DNA of 64,000 nucleotides from CAVTQZ01 sp963737015 (GCA_963737015.1 CAVTQZ010000001.1:1674001-1738000), one strand, 5' to 3'; counted from the first letter of the stretch, positions 26,376-36,016 are shown. Notes: generated by a model from the letters alone, not told the origin. Program-made: numbers and translations.

Positions 26376-27925
26376 TGAGACCCCGAGAGCGCCGGCGCTG
26401 ACCGTCGGATCGACGCAAAGCGAGTCCAGGGAACCGCCAAGGTGCCGAGGGCGAGGGCCGCGAAGACGGTTTCGGGCTGCGCTCCGTAAAGCGGGTTGTC
26501 GTTCCACCAGACGAGCACGAGAGCGAGCACCAGTACGGCCCATCGCAAAGTTGCGGCAATCTCGAGATCTTCGGCCGCTGCGATCCGCGCAATGCGAATC
26601 CGCTTGCGCATCGCGTACGCGACCAGCAACAGGGTCATCAGACCGACGATCCCGCTCTCTGCCGGCACCTGAATGTAGGCGTTGTGGACGCTGCCGAGGT
26701 CACATCCGGAATTTGCACCCCCATAGGACTTCAGGGTGCCCGACAGCACGGTCTGGGAGATGCAATGGCTCTGGTAAGGAAAGAACGAGGTCGGAGAGCG
26801 GGGGAACCACCTCCGTAGATTGGCCACGATGCTCGGGTCGCCGATGTTCGTGGGCAACGCGCTGCGACTGAAGCCGACTCCCAATACGGGATGCCGAGAG
26901 AACTGGTCCAAGCCGTCGAGCGCGTACATCACCCGAGTAGCGGTCGAGCTCGAGCTCGCAAAGCCCTTCGAACCCGGCAGATTACCGGGCCGAAGGACCA
27001 GGGCGGCGATAACGACACCGCTCACCAGCAGGATCAGCCGCGCCGGCCGCAGCAAGCCTGCATCACGCCGTGGGCGGTGACGCCGCCAGGTCGTGAAGCC
27101 GAGCACCAGTCCGAGCGCGGCGATCGAACCCACCGATCGCGACATGCCCACGCATACGAATCCGAGACCTGCGAGGCTGAAACGGAGCCATCGCTTTTGC
27201 GGCTGGTCGGTGAACAGGACGGTCACCACGAGGACCGCCGCGATGAGACCCTCGGTGTCCGGGCCGTTCTGGCCGCGTAGTCGCGCCCCGAGATGCCCGG
27301 CCCGCGCCGCTGACAGCAACGCCCAACCCAGCGATGTCGAACAAGCTACGAGGACCGTCCTCATGAGGAATCGCCGGTCCGAGACGGTCGAGAAGGCGTA
27401 AGGCAGGAGCCAGACGAGGCTCATCGTCTCGACGAAGCGCGCCCATGACACGAACGGGCTGAAGAAGGAGCTGTGATCTGTGACGAGCAGCGGCAGCAGG
27501 GACAGACCGAATACGCCGAGCAGGATGGCGAGCGGGAGCTGTCCGATGTCGGTGCGGAGCTTGCCGCGGCGAAGTCTGACGACGAGGACCCATATCGCCA
27601 GCGCCACATAGGGAATGTCGGTGGCCCGCAGGTGTACCCGACCCGTCGAAACGGACGAACCAGAGCCGTAGAAACCGAACTCCGTGGCGACCAGCAAGGC
27701 GGCGAGGCACCACTTCGGACCGAACCGAACCACGAGGGCGTAGAGCACCACGCAGACCGGTGCTGCGAGCAGCAGGAGAGGAGCGAGCTTCGCCGGGACG
27801 ACACCCACCACCGCCGCTACCGAGGCGCCCATTAGGACCGTCACACCGATCCGTGCCGCCATCGGCACGAGCGACCGGCGCGCGCTGCCCAGCGACGGTG
27901 GGGTAAGGGCCCCGGCGACGCTCAT
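26369..27925 (-). CDS. O-antigen ligase/polymerase-like membrane protein
   Basis: A 518-residue polytopic protein with about 11-12 hydrophobic stretches. A large extracytoplasmic loop follows RVMYALDGLDQFSRHPVLGVGFSR and contains SVHNAYIQVPAESG, the Wzy_C/WaaL pattern (arginine-led loop with an HNxY-like motif). Such enzymes polymerise or ligate lipid-linked glycans on the outer face of the membrane. In a Gram-positive actinobacterium it would act as polymerase or attach polymer to a cell-envelope acceptor. It lies just downstream of the Wzc-like gene on the same strand, supporting a shared operon. Confidence 0.82.
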   Translation of the reverse strand: MSVAGALTPPSLGSARRSLVPMAARIGVTVLMGASVAAVVGVVPAKLAPLLLLAAPVCVVLYALVVRFGPKWCLAALLVATEFGFYGSGSSVSTGRVHLRATDIPYVALAIWVLVVRLRRGKLRTDIGQLPLAILLGVFGLSLLPLLVTDHSSFFSPFVSWARFVETMSLVWLLPYAFSTVSDRRFLMRTVLVACSTSLGWALLSAARAGHLGARLRGQNGPDTEGLIAAVLVVTVLFTDQPQKRWLRFSLAGLGFVCVGMSRSVGSIAALGLVLGFTTWRRHRPRRDAGLLRPARLILLVSGVVIAALVLRPGNLPGSKGFASSSSTATRVMYALDGLDQFSRHPVLGVGFSRSALPTNIGDPSIVANLRRWFPRSPTSFFPYQSHCISQTVLSGTLKSYGGANSGCDLGSVHNAYIQVPAESGIVGLMTLLLVAYAMRKRIRIARIAAAEDLEIAATLRWAVLVLALVLVWWNDNPLYGAQPETVFAALALGTLAVPWTRFASIRRSAPALSGSHH

Positions 27926-27944
27926 GACGGATCAGCCCGGGCTG

Positions 27945-29544
27945 TCAGACCCCGGCTACACGCCCGGCGACGTGATCGCCGGGACCGACGTCGCTTTCAC
28001 CACCGGTCCCGTAGAGGACCTCGAGCTTGCCGGTTCGGTTGAGAACGGCGCCGACGAGCGGGGCGTTGCTCTGTTGGAGGAGTGACACCGCCCTGCGGAT
28101 GCGCTTGCGCTTTCCGTCACGTGCCGAGGTCACCAGGACTACCGCTTTGGCGATGGCGGCCAGGACGAGACCGTCGCTCACGGCCAGCAGCGGCGCTGTG
28201 TCCACGATCACGGCCGCACCCTTTTCCTTGAGGGACGCCATGCTCTCCGCGAACACCGGCGAGGCCAGGAGCTCCGAAGGGTTCGGCGGGACCGGACCGG
28301 CAGGCAGGACGGAGAGGCGGTCGAGACCTGCGACGGTCTGAACGGCTTCGCTCAATGGGACGTCGCCGATCAATACCGACGTGAGACCCGCTCGGTTGTC
28401 CATCCCGAAGAAACGGTGAAGACGCGGTCGGCGCAGGTCGGCGTCTACGAGCACGACTCGACGACCGGCCCTCGCCATGAGGACCGCGAGGTTCGAAGCG
28501 ATTGTCGAGCTGCCTTCACCGGTCGCAGAGGCGACAACCTCGATGAGACTCCCGGGAACATCGGCCCCCGTGAAATGAAGCGCAGTCCGAAGGGCACGGT
28601 AGGACTCGGCCGCAGCGGAGGTCGGTTCGGCGAGCGCCGGCACAGCAGGTGCCCGCACGTCGCGCCGGCGGCCCCACTCGGGGATCGAGCCGAGAACGGG
28701 GACCACTCCTCCGAGCTCCGCCTCGAGCTGTTCACGGACATTGATCGAATCATCGAGGTACTCGAAGAGGAACGCGAGTGCCACACCGACGAGCAGACCG
28801 GCCCCTAGCCCTTCGAGACCGGCCTGGGGTAGCGAAGTACCGGTCGGCTTCTTGGGTGCCACGGCCGCAGTGAGGACGGTCGGGCTGAGCGTAGTGCCGG
28901 CGGTCTGGGCCTCCGCTTGGTTCACCTGCGCCTGAAGTGCGCTCTGCTGGTTGACGAGCGAGTTGCGCCGCGTCTGGACCTCGCCCTGGACAGATCCTGT
29001 CGGGGGAAGGGTCTGCAGCTGGGCATCTAGCTGGTTGATCTGCTGTTGAAGCGTCGCTATCTGTTGCTCGAGGATGCCGTTGGAGACGAGGATCGCGTTG
29101 CGCTCCTGCGTCTGGCGGTACTGAACGTAGGCGTTGGCCCATGCATTCGCCTGCCTTGCCGCCAAACTTGGGGCTCTTAGCCTCGGCCGTGACCGAGACC
29201 AGCGCGCTCTGGCCGATCTGAGAGGCGGTCACGCTCCCCGGATCGGGAAGCACCTTGCTGACGAGCTGCTGGACCGCGCCGCTCTGGAGGATCGCGATCT
29301 CCGTGGAGATGCTGTTCGAATCCGCCCCACCATTGTTCGCGGGTACCTGAACTTCGGCGCTGGCCGAATACAGCTTGGCTGACTTCTTTGCGACGGCGAT
29401 ACTCGCACCGACCGCCACGATCACGGCGAGGACTACGTACCACTTCCTCCGCCAGAGGATCCTGGCGTAGTCACGCAAGTCCGCCGGGCGCGCTACGTCA
29501 CCGCCTTGAGGCATCCGGACATCGTCCTTGCCGCTGTTCACCAT
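27945..29544 (-). pseudogene. Wzc-like chain-length/BY-kinase protein, frameshifted, degenerate Walker A
   Basis: From ATG 29544 the protein has a Wzz-type N-terminal part (YARILWRRKWYVVLAVIVAV as first membrane span). A single extra base in a TTT run near 29167 then breaks the frame. The other frame carries on as AARQANAWANAYVQY, a coiled coil rich in Q, a second membrane span and a cytoplasmic P-loop domain. Corrected length is about 532 residues. The ATPase part has VVLVDADLRRPRLHRFF (Walker A') and AVIVDTAPLL (Walker B). Walker A reads ATGEGSSTIAS, with Ser instead of the invariant Lys, and there is no C-terminal Tyr cluster. It may work as a chain-length/co-polymerase protein without kinase activity. 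Confidence 0.82.
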
Positions 29545-29557
29545 TGACAATGGGTAC

Positions 29558-29572
29558 CTCCCCTTGGGGGGA
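29558..29572. promoter_or_regulatory. G/C near-palindrome CTCCCC-TTG-GGGGGA (candidate operator)
   Basis: It lies 14 bases upstream of the Wzc-like start codon on the minus strand, close enough for a bound protein to block transcription or initiation. It shares arms and spacer length with the perfect palindrome at 25031. Confidence 0.45.
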
Positions 29573-29786
29573 CCAAGATTAGTGTCAATCCGGAGTGTCA
29601 GCGGGCAACGACCACTCCTCGCGTACGACGTGACGATCACCGTCTGTGGCGTGAGCCTAGGGACAATTTCCTCCTGCCCAGAATGGAACTTGCCTTGCTA
29701 TGAAGCATGTCGCAGTTTCGAATGCTCTGGCGTACCCGAAGGATTCCCTAATAACGGGGTGGCGCTGACGAAAGTGAGGCGGTCGC

Positions 29787-30599
29787 TTGCTCCAGCTCAC
29801 GCGGTCATACTCGGACGGGCCACTTGTCGATGCGGACAGGCTCCGCATCTTCGTAGGTATGAACGAGTTTCAGGTGGTGCCGTTTCGCGTTCTCGAGTAC
29901 TCCATCCGCAAGGCCTCGACGGTCCCGGTCGAGATCTCGCCGATGATGGATCTCCCGAAGCCTCCGCAGCAACGAAGTGAACGGTCGCTCTTCGAGAGGT
30001 TCGCTTTCCATCGTCTCATGATCCCGGCTCTCACCGGGTACGAGGGGCGGGCTCTCTATTTCGACGCCGAGAGCCTCGTGCTCGGCGACGTAGCCGAGCT
30101 TGCAACCCTGCCGTTCGACGACCATTCCATCTTGTGCACTCCGGACAACGACCCCGACCCTGTGATCGCGACCGCCTCCGGCTGTGGATCGGACGTGCCC
30201 ACAGCTCTTCTCATCGACTGCGACCGGTTACGCGGACAGTTCGACGACTTGGCCTGCTCGCTGGAGGACGACGAATGTGATTACGACGACCTTCTCGAAG
30301 CCCTCTGCAACGTGGTCCCCACGGAGGTCGCAGAAACCGTTCCCGGCGAATGGAACCACACCCAGCGCTACGAGCCGGGCCAGACGAAGCTCCTTCGTTT
30401 CGGGAGCGGTCCCGATAAACCGTGGATCAACGACAGACACCCCTTCACAGCCGTGTGGACCGCCTGTTTCGAGGAGGCCGTCAGCTGCGGAGCGGTTGCG
30501 CCCCTCGAGATCGATGCCGCAGTCAGGTTGGGCTGTCTCAAGCCGTCCCTGCAGCGGATAGTCCCGTTCCAACTCACGAGACTCCGGGTGTTGAAATAG
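29787..30599 (+). CDS. Putative glycosyltransferase (GT8/glycogenin-like)
   Basis: A 270-residue soluble protein from TTG 29787. It opens with LRIFVGMNEFQVVPFRVLEYSIRK, like GT8 enzymes that begin with a strand and a helix. It continues with RLMIPALTGYEGRALYFDAESLVLGDVAEL, where FDAE holds the place of the DxD metal site. A later PWINDRHPFTAVW resembles the family's C-terminal His-containing segment. It is part of the rightward run of glycosyltransferases. Specificity unknown; the family call is moderate. Confidence 0.65.
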   Translation: MLQLTRSYSDGPLVDADRLRIFVGMNEFQVVPFRVLEYSIRKASTVPVEISPMMDLPKPPQQRSERSLFERFAFHRLMIPALTGYEGRALYFDAESLVLGDVAELATLPFDDHSILCTPDNDPDPVIATASGCGSDVPTALLIDCDRLRGQFDDLACSLEDDECDYDDLLEALCNVVPTEVAETVPGEWNHTQRYEPGQTKLLRFGSGPDKPWINDRHPFTAVWTACFEEAVSCGAVAPLEIDAAVRLGCLKPSLQRIVPFQLTRLRVLK

Positions 30600-30659
30600 G
30601 TTTTTCCACCGACCACTAGCCTGTTCAGGGCATGGCCCGGACATTTCATCGGCGGTGAG

Positions 30660-31646
30660 ATGCCAGCCTTAGCCTTCGGCCTCCTTGCGCATGCTCAAGC
30701 AGATTGCGTGGCGGAGCTTCTCGAAAGCCTGAACCTCTATAGCCCGGGAAGTCGCGTGCTTCTTTTCAACGGCGGATACGACGAGGGTCTCGGCGATCGG
30801 CTCGGCCTGGAGACCTGTCGGTACTCCCGTCCTGTCCGATGGGGCCGGGGGCTTCACCATTTCGTCCTCGCCGTGGTCCGGCAGATGCACGAGGACCACT
30901 GGGAATTCGACTACCTGGTGACACTCGATTCGGACATGCTTGTCATAGGTGAAGGTCTGGGCGAGAGGCTCGCCGACCTCATGAGGGACGCCGACTACAT
31001 GGCCGCGTTCAACCGGGCCGCCCCGAGAGGCTCGGGCTGGTTGTGGAGCGAGCGCATGTACAAGCAGTGGCGGCAATGGGGACCGCTGCTCGGTCCCGAG
31101 TCCCTGCGCATCTGCTACAACCCCGGGCAGGTCCTCAGTACCGAGTACGCACGAAGGCTCATGGCTTGGCCGAAGCTCCCGCAACTCTGCCGGGAGTTCG
31201 AACGATCGAGGCTCCAGGTCATCGAGGAGCTGGTGTGGCCCAGCCTCGCAGACGCCCTCGGCCTCAACGGCAGGTCCTGGCCGGACGTCGAAGCATCGGC
31301 CCTCCACGGGTTGCACACACCGAGCCACATCTCGGAGCTGCGGTCACGGGGCGTGAGCCTCCTGCACAAGGTGAAGATGGACCTCTCTGCGCCTGAACGC
31401 GTCTACGCAGGGGCCCTCAGGCGTGGTGAACGTCCCGATCCAAAGGCGCTCGACGCCGCGTGCGGTCCCGAGTACCTCCGGCGGGACCTGCCCACGACGT
31501 GGCGCCCCAGGATCACCCCCCGCTCACGGGTGAAGGACGGACTTCTCGGCATCCAGTCGCTGTGGTGGGCGGGAGCTGGAACTCGCAAGCACGGCTCGGA
31601 CGGTTCGCCCGGGATCACTTCCTCGCAGCGCGTCGTCTCGCAATAA
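30660..31646 (+). CDS. Putative glycosyltransferase (GT-A-like, DSD motif)
   Basis: A 328-residue protein. ALAFGLLAHAQADCVAELLESL at the N-terminus, then FDYLVTLDSDMLVIG. The DSD after a hydrophobic strand is a probable metal/donor site of a GT-A enzyme. The N-terminal pattern recalls core-2/I-branching-type enzymes (GT14) found in bacterial glycan loci. The last 70 residues are basic and less conserved-looking. It overlaps no neighbour and lies between two other glycosyltransferase genes on the same strand. Confidence 0.6.
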   Translation: MPALAFGLLAHAQADCVAELLESLNLYSPGSRVLLFNGGYDEGLGDRLGLETCRYSRPVRWGRGLHHFVLAVVRQMHEDHWEFDYLVTLDSDMLVIGEGLGERLADLMRDADYMAAFNRAAPRGSGWLWSERMYKQWRQWGPLLGPESLRICYNPGQVLSTEYARRLMAWPKLPQLCREFERSRLQVIEELVWPSLADALGLNGRSWPDVEASALHGLHTPSHISELRSRGVSLLHKVKMDLSAPERVYAGALRRGERPDPKALDAACGPEYLRRDLPTTWRPRITPRSRVKDGLLGIQSLWWAGAGTRKHGSDGSPGITSSQRVVSQ

Positions 31647-31654
31647 GGCGTTCG

Positions 31655-32968
31655 ATGGCCTCATCCAGTCCCTCGGTCCTCTTCGTCTCGCACGACGCCT
31701 CACGCACAGGTGCACCGATCGTCCTACTCACCTTCCTCAAGTGGCTCCGGTCCAACACGGACTACGACTTCGAGATTCTGTTGGGACGCGGAGGTGAACT
31801 GGAGCGTGAGTTCACAGAGGTGGCACCGACGACGGTCGCATGCCTCGGTTTGCGCGAGTCCTTGCGCAATTTGTCCTCCCGGCTGCCGGGCAGGCAAGCC
31901 CCGCCCCGTTCCGAAGCGAGCGGCCGAGCCCCGTTGCGGAACAAGCAACTGCCAGGAGGTTCACAGAGTCAGAGCATCCACTGGCGGCGCCGGATCTTGG
32001 CCTCTGTCCCGCCGGGCGTCACAAGCGTGTGGCAGAAGCAGCGCTTGCGCATGCTCGGCCGCCGATTCGCCGATGTCCGCGTCGTCTACTCGAACACGCT
32101 CCAGAACGGCGCCCTTCTTCGCGGTCTATTGACCCCTCGACAGAAGGTCATCTCCCACGTGCACGAATTGGAGTGGTGGCTCGATCATTTCACAGCCCCA
32201 CGCGATCTCAGCTTCACGAAGCAAGCGACAACGCACTATGTCGCGTGTTCGAACGTGACGTTGGAGAACCTCGTCCGGAACCAGTCCGTCCAGCGCGCTC
32301 GAATAACGCTCTGTCATTCGTTCATAAACGTCGGCGATCTCATCGAGGCCACGGCACGGGCGGACCGGGGCGCCACGCGCGAGAGATTGGGCATTCCTCG
32401 CGACGCCTTGCTGGTGGGCGGCATGGGTACGACTGACTGGCGAAAGGGCCCAGATGTCTTCGTGCAGCTTGCGGCATCGGTCTCGAGGTCCCTGCCACAT
32501 CTGCCCATCTACTTTCTCTGGGCTGGGGGGGACACGCGTGGATCCGTACACGGCTCTCTGCTGGTCGACGCCAGGCGGCTCGGCGTGGAGGATCGCATCC
32601 AATTTGTCGGTCATGTCGCCGAACCCGCAGAACTCCTCGCCGCGATGGACGTCTTCGCCCTCACCTCACGCGAGGACCCCTATCCCCTCGTGATGCTCGA
32701 GGCCGCCGCCCTCGGTCTGCCCGTCGTCTGCTTCTCGGGCGGAGGCGGTGCACCGGAGTTCGTCGAGGAGGATTCGGGATGCGCCGGACACGTCTCGCCG
32801 TACCTTGACGTGGCCGACATGTCGGAGGCGGTCGTCCGGCTGCTCCAAGACGACGACGAAAGAAAAACGGCCGGGGAGATAGCGTCGGACCGTGTCAGGA
32901 GTCGACACGACGTCGGTACCGCAGCACCGGTTCTCGCGGACGTTATCGGGCGGCAGTTGACGCCTTAG
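31655..32968 (+). CDS. Glycosyltransferase family 4 (GT-B)
   Basis: About 437 residues from ATG 31655; the frame is open far upstream, but that part is shadow of the preceding gene. VLFVSHDASRTGAPIVLLTFLKWL gives the typical GT4 acceptor-domain start (DxxxxGA). The donor half has LLVGGMGTTDWRKGPDVFVQLA, FLWAGGD, FVGHVAEPAELLAAMDVFALTSREDPYPLVMLEAAALGLPVVCF with intact E-x7-E. The central region carries a basic, low-complexity insertion around residues 75-115. Start only nine bases after the previous stop implies cotranscription. Confidence 0.9.
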   Translation: MASSSPSVLFVSHDASRTGAPIVLLTFLKWLRSNTDYDFEILLGRGGELEREFTEVAPTTVACLGLRESLRNLSSRLPGRQAPPRSEASGRAPLRNKQLPGGSQSQSIHWRRRILASVPPGVTSVWQKQRLRMLGRRFADVRVVYSNTLQNGALLRGLLTPRQKVISHVHELEWWLDHFTAPRDLSFTKQATTHYVACSNVTLENLVRNQSVQRARITLCHSFINVGDLIEATARADRGATRERLGIPRDALLVGGMGTTDWRKGPDVFVQLAASVSRSLPHLPIYFLWAGGDTRGSVHGSLLVDARRLGVEDRIQFVGHVAEPAELLAAMDVFALTSREDPYPLVMLEAAALGLPVVCFSGGGGAPEFVEEDSGCAGHVSPYLDVADMSEAVVRLLQDDDERKTAGEIASDRVRSRHDVGTAAPVLADVIGRQLTP

Positions 32969-33009
32969 CGGTGTAGAGCGATTTAGCGGTGTAGAGCGGT
33001 CGCCTCTAC
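32965..33009. repeat. 16-bp direct repeat plus hairpin between convergent genes
   Basis: TTAGCGGTGTAGAGCG occurs at 32965-32980 and again at 32983-32998. The second copy also provides GTAGAG (32991-32996), which pairs with CTCTAC at 33004-33009. It spans the stops of the GT4 gene and of the convergent TylF-like gene and may act as a bidirectional terminator, though no T-tract follows. Confidence 0.45.
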
Positions 33010-33854
33010 CGGGCTCGTCGCCAGAACGCGCCGGACCCGTCGATGTCGAGGACCTCCTCGTCGATCCCGTGCGCGGCGCGGTAATCCGCCACGGCCTGCT
33101 TGCAGGCTTCGTATGAACCGTAATCGTCGATGATGCAGAAGCCACCTGGGGAGAGCCCTGGATAGAGGTTCTCGAGAGCCTCGATCGTGGATTGGTACAG
33201 GTCGCCGTCGAGCCGGATGACCGACCAGCTGTGGCCGGTCAAAGTCGGAAGGGTGTCCTTGAACCAGCCCTTGAGGAACCGTACCTGGTCGTCGAGGAGG
33301 CCGTAGCGTCGGAAGTTGTCTTCGACCTGCCGTTGGCTCACTGCCAGCCCTACCTGGTTGTGCAGATCGCTGAAGCTGTCGAGCGGGTACTTCCTCAGGT
33401 CAGGTTCGGGAAGGCCAGCGAACGAGTCAGCCAGCCACACGTTCCTGTCTTTCACTCCGTGTGCCGCGAGGATTCCCCGCATGAAGATCGCACATCCGCC
33501 ACGCCAGACCCCTGTTTCGATGATGTCGCCCGCGACCCCGTCTTCGAGCACTTTTTCCACGCAGGCACGAACGTTGTCGAGCCTCTTCAGACCGATCATC
33601 GTCTCGCCCGCAAAGGGCACGGCCGGGTCGTAACGACCGTCGGTGATCATCGAGGGCGAGGTTCGCACCCTCTTCGCCAATTCGTAGTTCTTGCGCGCCA
33701 AGAGGCGCTGGGTTCCGAAACGGAGCCAAGAGCCGGCTTTCGAACCTCTCTCAGGGCGAGTGACAGGCAAGGAGAACAGCTCCGACTCGGCGGGCCGCAG
33801 GCCATCGCTCACCGAAAGCTTGAGCAATTCTATGTATCGCGATTCAAGATCCAT
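33006..33854 (-). CDS. TylF/MycF-family O-methyltransferase
   Basis: About 282 residues from ATG 33854, preceded by a GAAGG; the frame is open to 33935. The family core is complete: NVRACVEKVLEDGVAGDIIETGVWRGGCAIFMRG (SAM site), NVWLADSFAGLPEPD, and SVIRLDGDLYQSTIEALENLYPGLSPGGFCIIDDYG (metal-binding acidic residues). TylF/MycF enzymes O-methylate deoxysugars with Mg2+. Here it probably methylates a glycan residue. It faces the GT4 gene and is divergent from the neuB-type gene. Confidence 0.9.
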   Translation of the reverse strand: MDLESRYIELLKLSVSDGLRPAESELFSLPVTRPERGSKAGSWLRFGTQRLLARKNYELAKRVRTSPSMITDGRYDPAVPFAGETMIGLKRLDNVRACVEKVLEDGVAGDIIETGVWRGGCAIFMRGILAAHGVKDRNVWLADSFAGLPEPDLRKYPLDSFSDLHNQVGLAVSQRQVEDNFRRYGLLDDQVRFLKGWFKDTLPTLTGHSWSVIRLDGDLYQSTIEALENLYPGLSPGGFCIIDDYGSYEACKQAVADYRAAHGIDEEVLDIDGSGAFWRRAR

Positions 33855-34137
33855 CGATGCCTTCGCAAGGCGAGTTGGAGATTCGATAACCGTCCGCCCG
33901 GTCGTGACCACGAAGGATATACCTCCCCCAAACACACGTTATTCGATGAGCGATGCCAGTCTGCACATTGCTCATCGCACTTGCGCTTCCGAGAATCCTG
34001 CGCCACCCGTCGGGGCGTCTATTTCGATAAATCTCTTTGTGCGAGCAGTCTTCGGTTGGCGACGTCCGAGGTTCCATTCGAGTGTGACCTGACTTTGGTT
34101 CGCCCAGCAGCTGCAACATTCAGCCAAGGCCGCCCAT

Positions 34138-34157
34138 GGGGGGGTTTCCCCATCTTC
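34138..34157. promoter_or_regulatory. G-run/C-run palindrome upstream of the neuB-type gene
   Basis: GGGGGGG-TTT-CCCC followed by ATCTTC, about 120 bases before the NeuB start. A similar GGGGGG-TATT-CCCCCC-ATCTCC lies at 57939. The shared polarity (G first) and the ATCT tail distinguish this pair from the CTCCCC-first palindromes. Confidence 0.3.
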
Positions 34158-34274
34158 GGACTTACGGCCGGCACTACATTCGTCAGTCGTCGTGGTGTGT
34201 GCCTCGTAGGGCACGTGAAGCGGAGCTGTCGGCCGGGGGGCGGCGGTCCGAAGACGGATCCGGGAGGTGCCGAA

Positions 34275-35174
34275 ATGATCGAAGCAGTCGAGATCGCCGG
34301 CCGGCGAGTCGGTCACGACGAACCGAGCTTTGTCGTTGCCGAGATCGGAATCAATCACAACGGCGATATCGGCCTTGCGCGCAAGTTGATCTCGGCGGCG
34401 GTCACTGCCGGTTGCGACGCCGTGAAATTCCAAAAGCGCACAGTCGACGTCGTCTACAGCACCGAAGAGCTCGAGCGTCCACGGGAGAGCCCCTTCGGAA
34501 AAACCAACGGCGATCTGAAACGGGGCTTGGAGTTCGCCAAGGAAGAATTCGCCGCCATCGACGAATGTTGCCGGATGCTCGGGATCAAATGGTTCGCTTC
34601 GTGCTGGGACGAAAGATCGGTTGACTTCCTCGAACAATTCAATCCTCCCTGTTACAAGATCGCGTCAGCGAGCCTGACGGACGATGATCTATTGCGCCAT
34701 CACAGGAAGTACGGCAGACCGATCATCCTCTCCACCGGTATGAGCGAGATCACAGAGATCGACCACGCCGTGGAGGTTCTGGGCAAAGACGACCTCATCC
34801 TCTTGCACGCCACCAGCACCTATCCGTCCCAGCCATCGGAGCTGAACCTCCGAGCGATCACCACGTTGCGCGAGCGTTACGGAGTTCCAGTCGGATACTC
34901 AGGGCACGAGGTGGGGCTCTCAACCACCGTGGCAGCCGCGGCCCTGGGTGCTTGCATGATCGAGCGTCACATCACGCTCGACAGGGCCATGTGGGGTTCG
35001 GATCAAGCAGCTTCGATCGAGCCGTTCGGATTCCAGCGGCTGGTCCGAGACATTCGCGCAGTCGAGTCCGCGCTCGGAGACGGCGTGAAGGTCGTCTACG
35101 AAAGCGAGATCCCGGTACTGGAGAAGCTCCGCCGTGTCGGCTCACGACGCCCTTGGAGCCCTACTACGCAGTGA
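34275..35174 (+). CDS. NeuB-family ulosonic-acid synthase without SAF domain
   Basis: A 299-residue protein from ATG 34275, with GGGAGGTG as ribosome site; the frame extends far upstream without recognisable content. It has SFVVAEIGINHNGDIGLARKLI, AVKFQKRT, WFASCWDE, KIASASLTDDDLL, ILSTGMSEITEI and GYSGHEVGLSTTVAA, the TIM-barrel core of N-acetylneuraminate synthase. It condenses phosphoenolpyruvate with an aldose to give a 3-deoxy-2-ulosonic acid. NeuB proteins are near 345 residues with a C-terminal antifreeze-like (SAF) domain that caps the active site. This one stops before it. The final 33 bases overlap the convergent PIG-L gene. Confidence 0.9.
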   Translation: MIEAVEIAGRRVGHDEPSFVVAEIGINHNGDIGLARKLISAAVTAGCDAVKFQKRTVDVVYSTEELERPRESPFGKTNGDLKRGLEFAKEEFAAIDECCRMLGIKWFASCWDERSVDFLEQFNPPCYKIASASLTDDDLLRHHRKYGRPIILSTGMSEITEIDHAVEVLGKDDLILLHATSTYPSQPSELNLRAITTLRERYGVPVGYSGHEVGLSTTVAAAALGACMIERHITLDRAMWGSDQAASIEPFGFQRLVRDIRAVESALGDGVKVVYESEIPVLEKLRRVGSRRPWSPTTQ

Positions 35175-35996
35175 GCTGACCCAGCGCCCAATACTTCGCC
35201 GGACTCTGCGCCCAACGCGGCCGGCGAAAACGCGAGCGTCTATCCGGAACTTCGCAAGCGGCCGCGGGGTGAGAAGAACCTCACCGTCGCGCACCAACTG
35301 AATGTAGTCGAGTGTGCCGCTCGGCTCCCATCTGTCGTCCCAGGTCCATACGCCATGGGACCTGTACAGCTTGTTGATCTTTCGATACAGCTCGATGTCA
35401 ATTTTCATCTGCGCACGCGGGAGGCGGCTTGTCCGGTTTCGGTAGAAGTCGTGGCGTAGACGCATCCCATCTCCTACGAGCCGCTCGGAGGGTAGGCCGT
35501 CCCACGCCCATACCGACTTACCGAACCGACTTGCCAGGGATACCACGGCGTGTGCTACCTGGATGTGCTCTTCGTGGCCGTACTCGCCCCACAAGTTGTG
35601 CGAGTAGACGACATCGTGCGCTCGGATGTACGACTCGAGCTCGTCTACCAGCAATCTGTAGGTCTCGTGGTATGCACCGACGATCTCTTCGGGACAGCTC
35701 GGGAGAAGGGTCACACCCTCCTCAACAGGTCGGCGTCGGAGCCAATCAGACCGGAAATAAGCACGAGGGGAGCGCAGTCGAAGGTATTCGAGGTTGTTGA
35801 GTGGGTATTCGGCCGAGACGAGCTCACGACCGCGCGTGATTTCGTCCTTGTGCGAGTGGACCGGCAGGGCCACCAAAATTGTCGCCGCACTACGCAGCAG
35901 CGGGCAGAACCACAGGACTTCGTCGTCTGGGTGCGCGACCACGACGAGAATCCGGGAACCTGGGGCGTCGGCGGTCTGTGGATTTGGATTTCTCAT
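35142..35996 (-). CDS. PIG-L family deacetylase
   Basis: A 284-residue protein with the zinc-binding AHPDDEVLW motif near residue 21 and a later VVYSHNLWGEYGHEEHIQVAHAV supplying the H-x-x-H ligands. PIG-L/LmbE proteins remove N-acetyl groups from GlcNAc-type sugars. In this setting it likely deacetylates a lipid-linked or nucleotide-linked amino sugar. The tail of about 40 residues is very Arg-rich. It lies downstream of a GT4 gene with a 20-base gap on the same strand, so it is probably the last gene of the wzm-wzt operon. Confidence 0.87.
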   Translation of the reverse strand: MRNPNPQTADAPGSRILVVVAHPDDEVLWFCPLLRSAATILVALPVHSHKDEITRGRELVSAEYPLNNLEYLRLRSPRAYFRSDWLRRRPVEEGVTLLPSCPEEIVGAYHETYRLLVDELESYIRAHDVVYSHNLWGEYGHEEHIQVAHAVVSLASRFGKSVWAWDGLPSERLVGDGMRLRHDFYRNRTSRLPRAQMKIDIELYRKINKLYRSHGVWTWDDRWEPSGTLDYIQLVRDGEVLLTPRPLAKFRIDARVFAGRVGRRVRRSIGRWVSSLRSRAPRAS

Positions 35997-36016
35997 TGTT
36001 TGATCGGCGATCTGGG

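Noticed and set aside
33192..34274. N-terminal extension of about 360 codons on the NeuB-type protein
   Set aside because: It is the antisense of the TylF-like gene plus intergenic DNA. A ribosome site and ATG at 34275 fit the family N-terminus.
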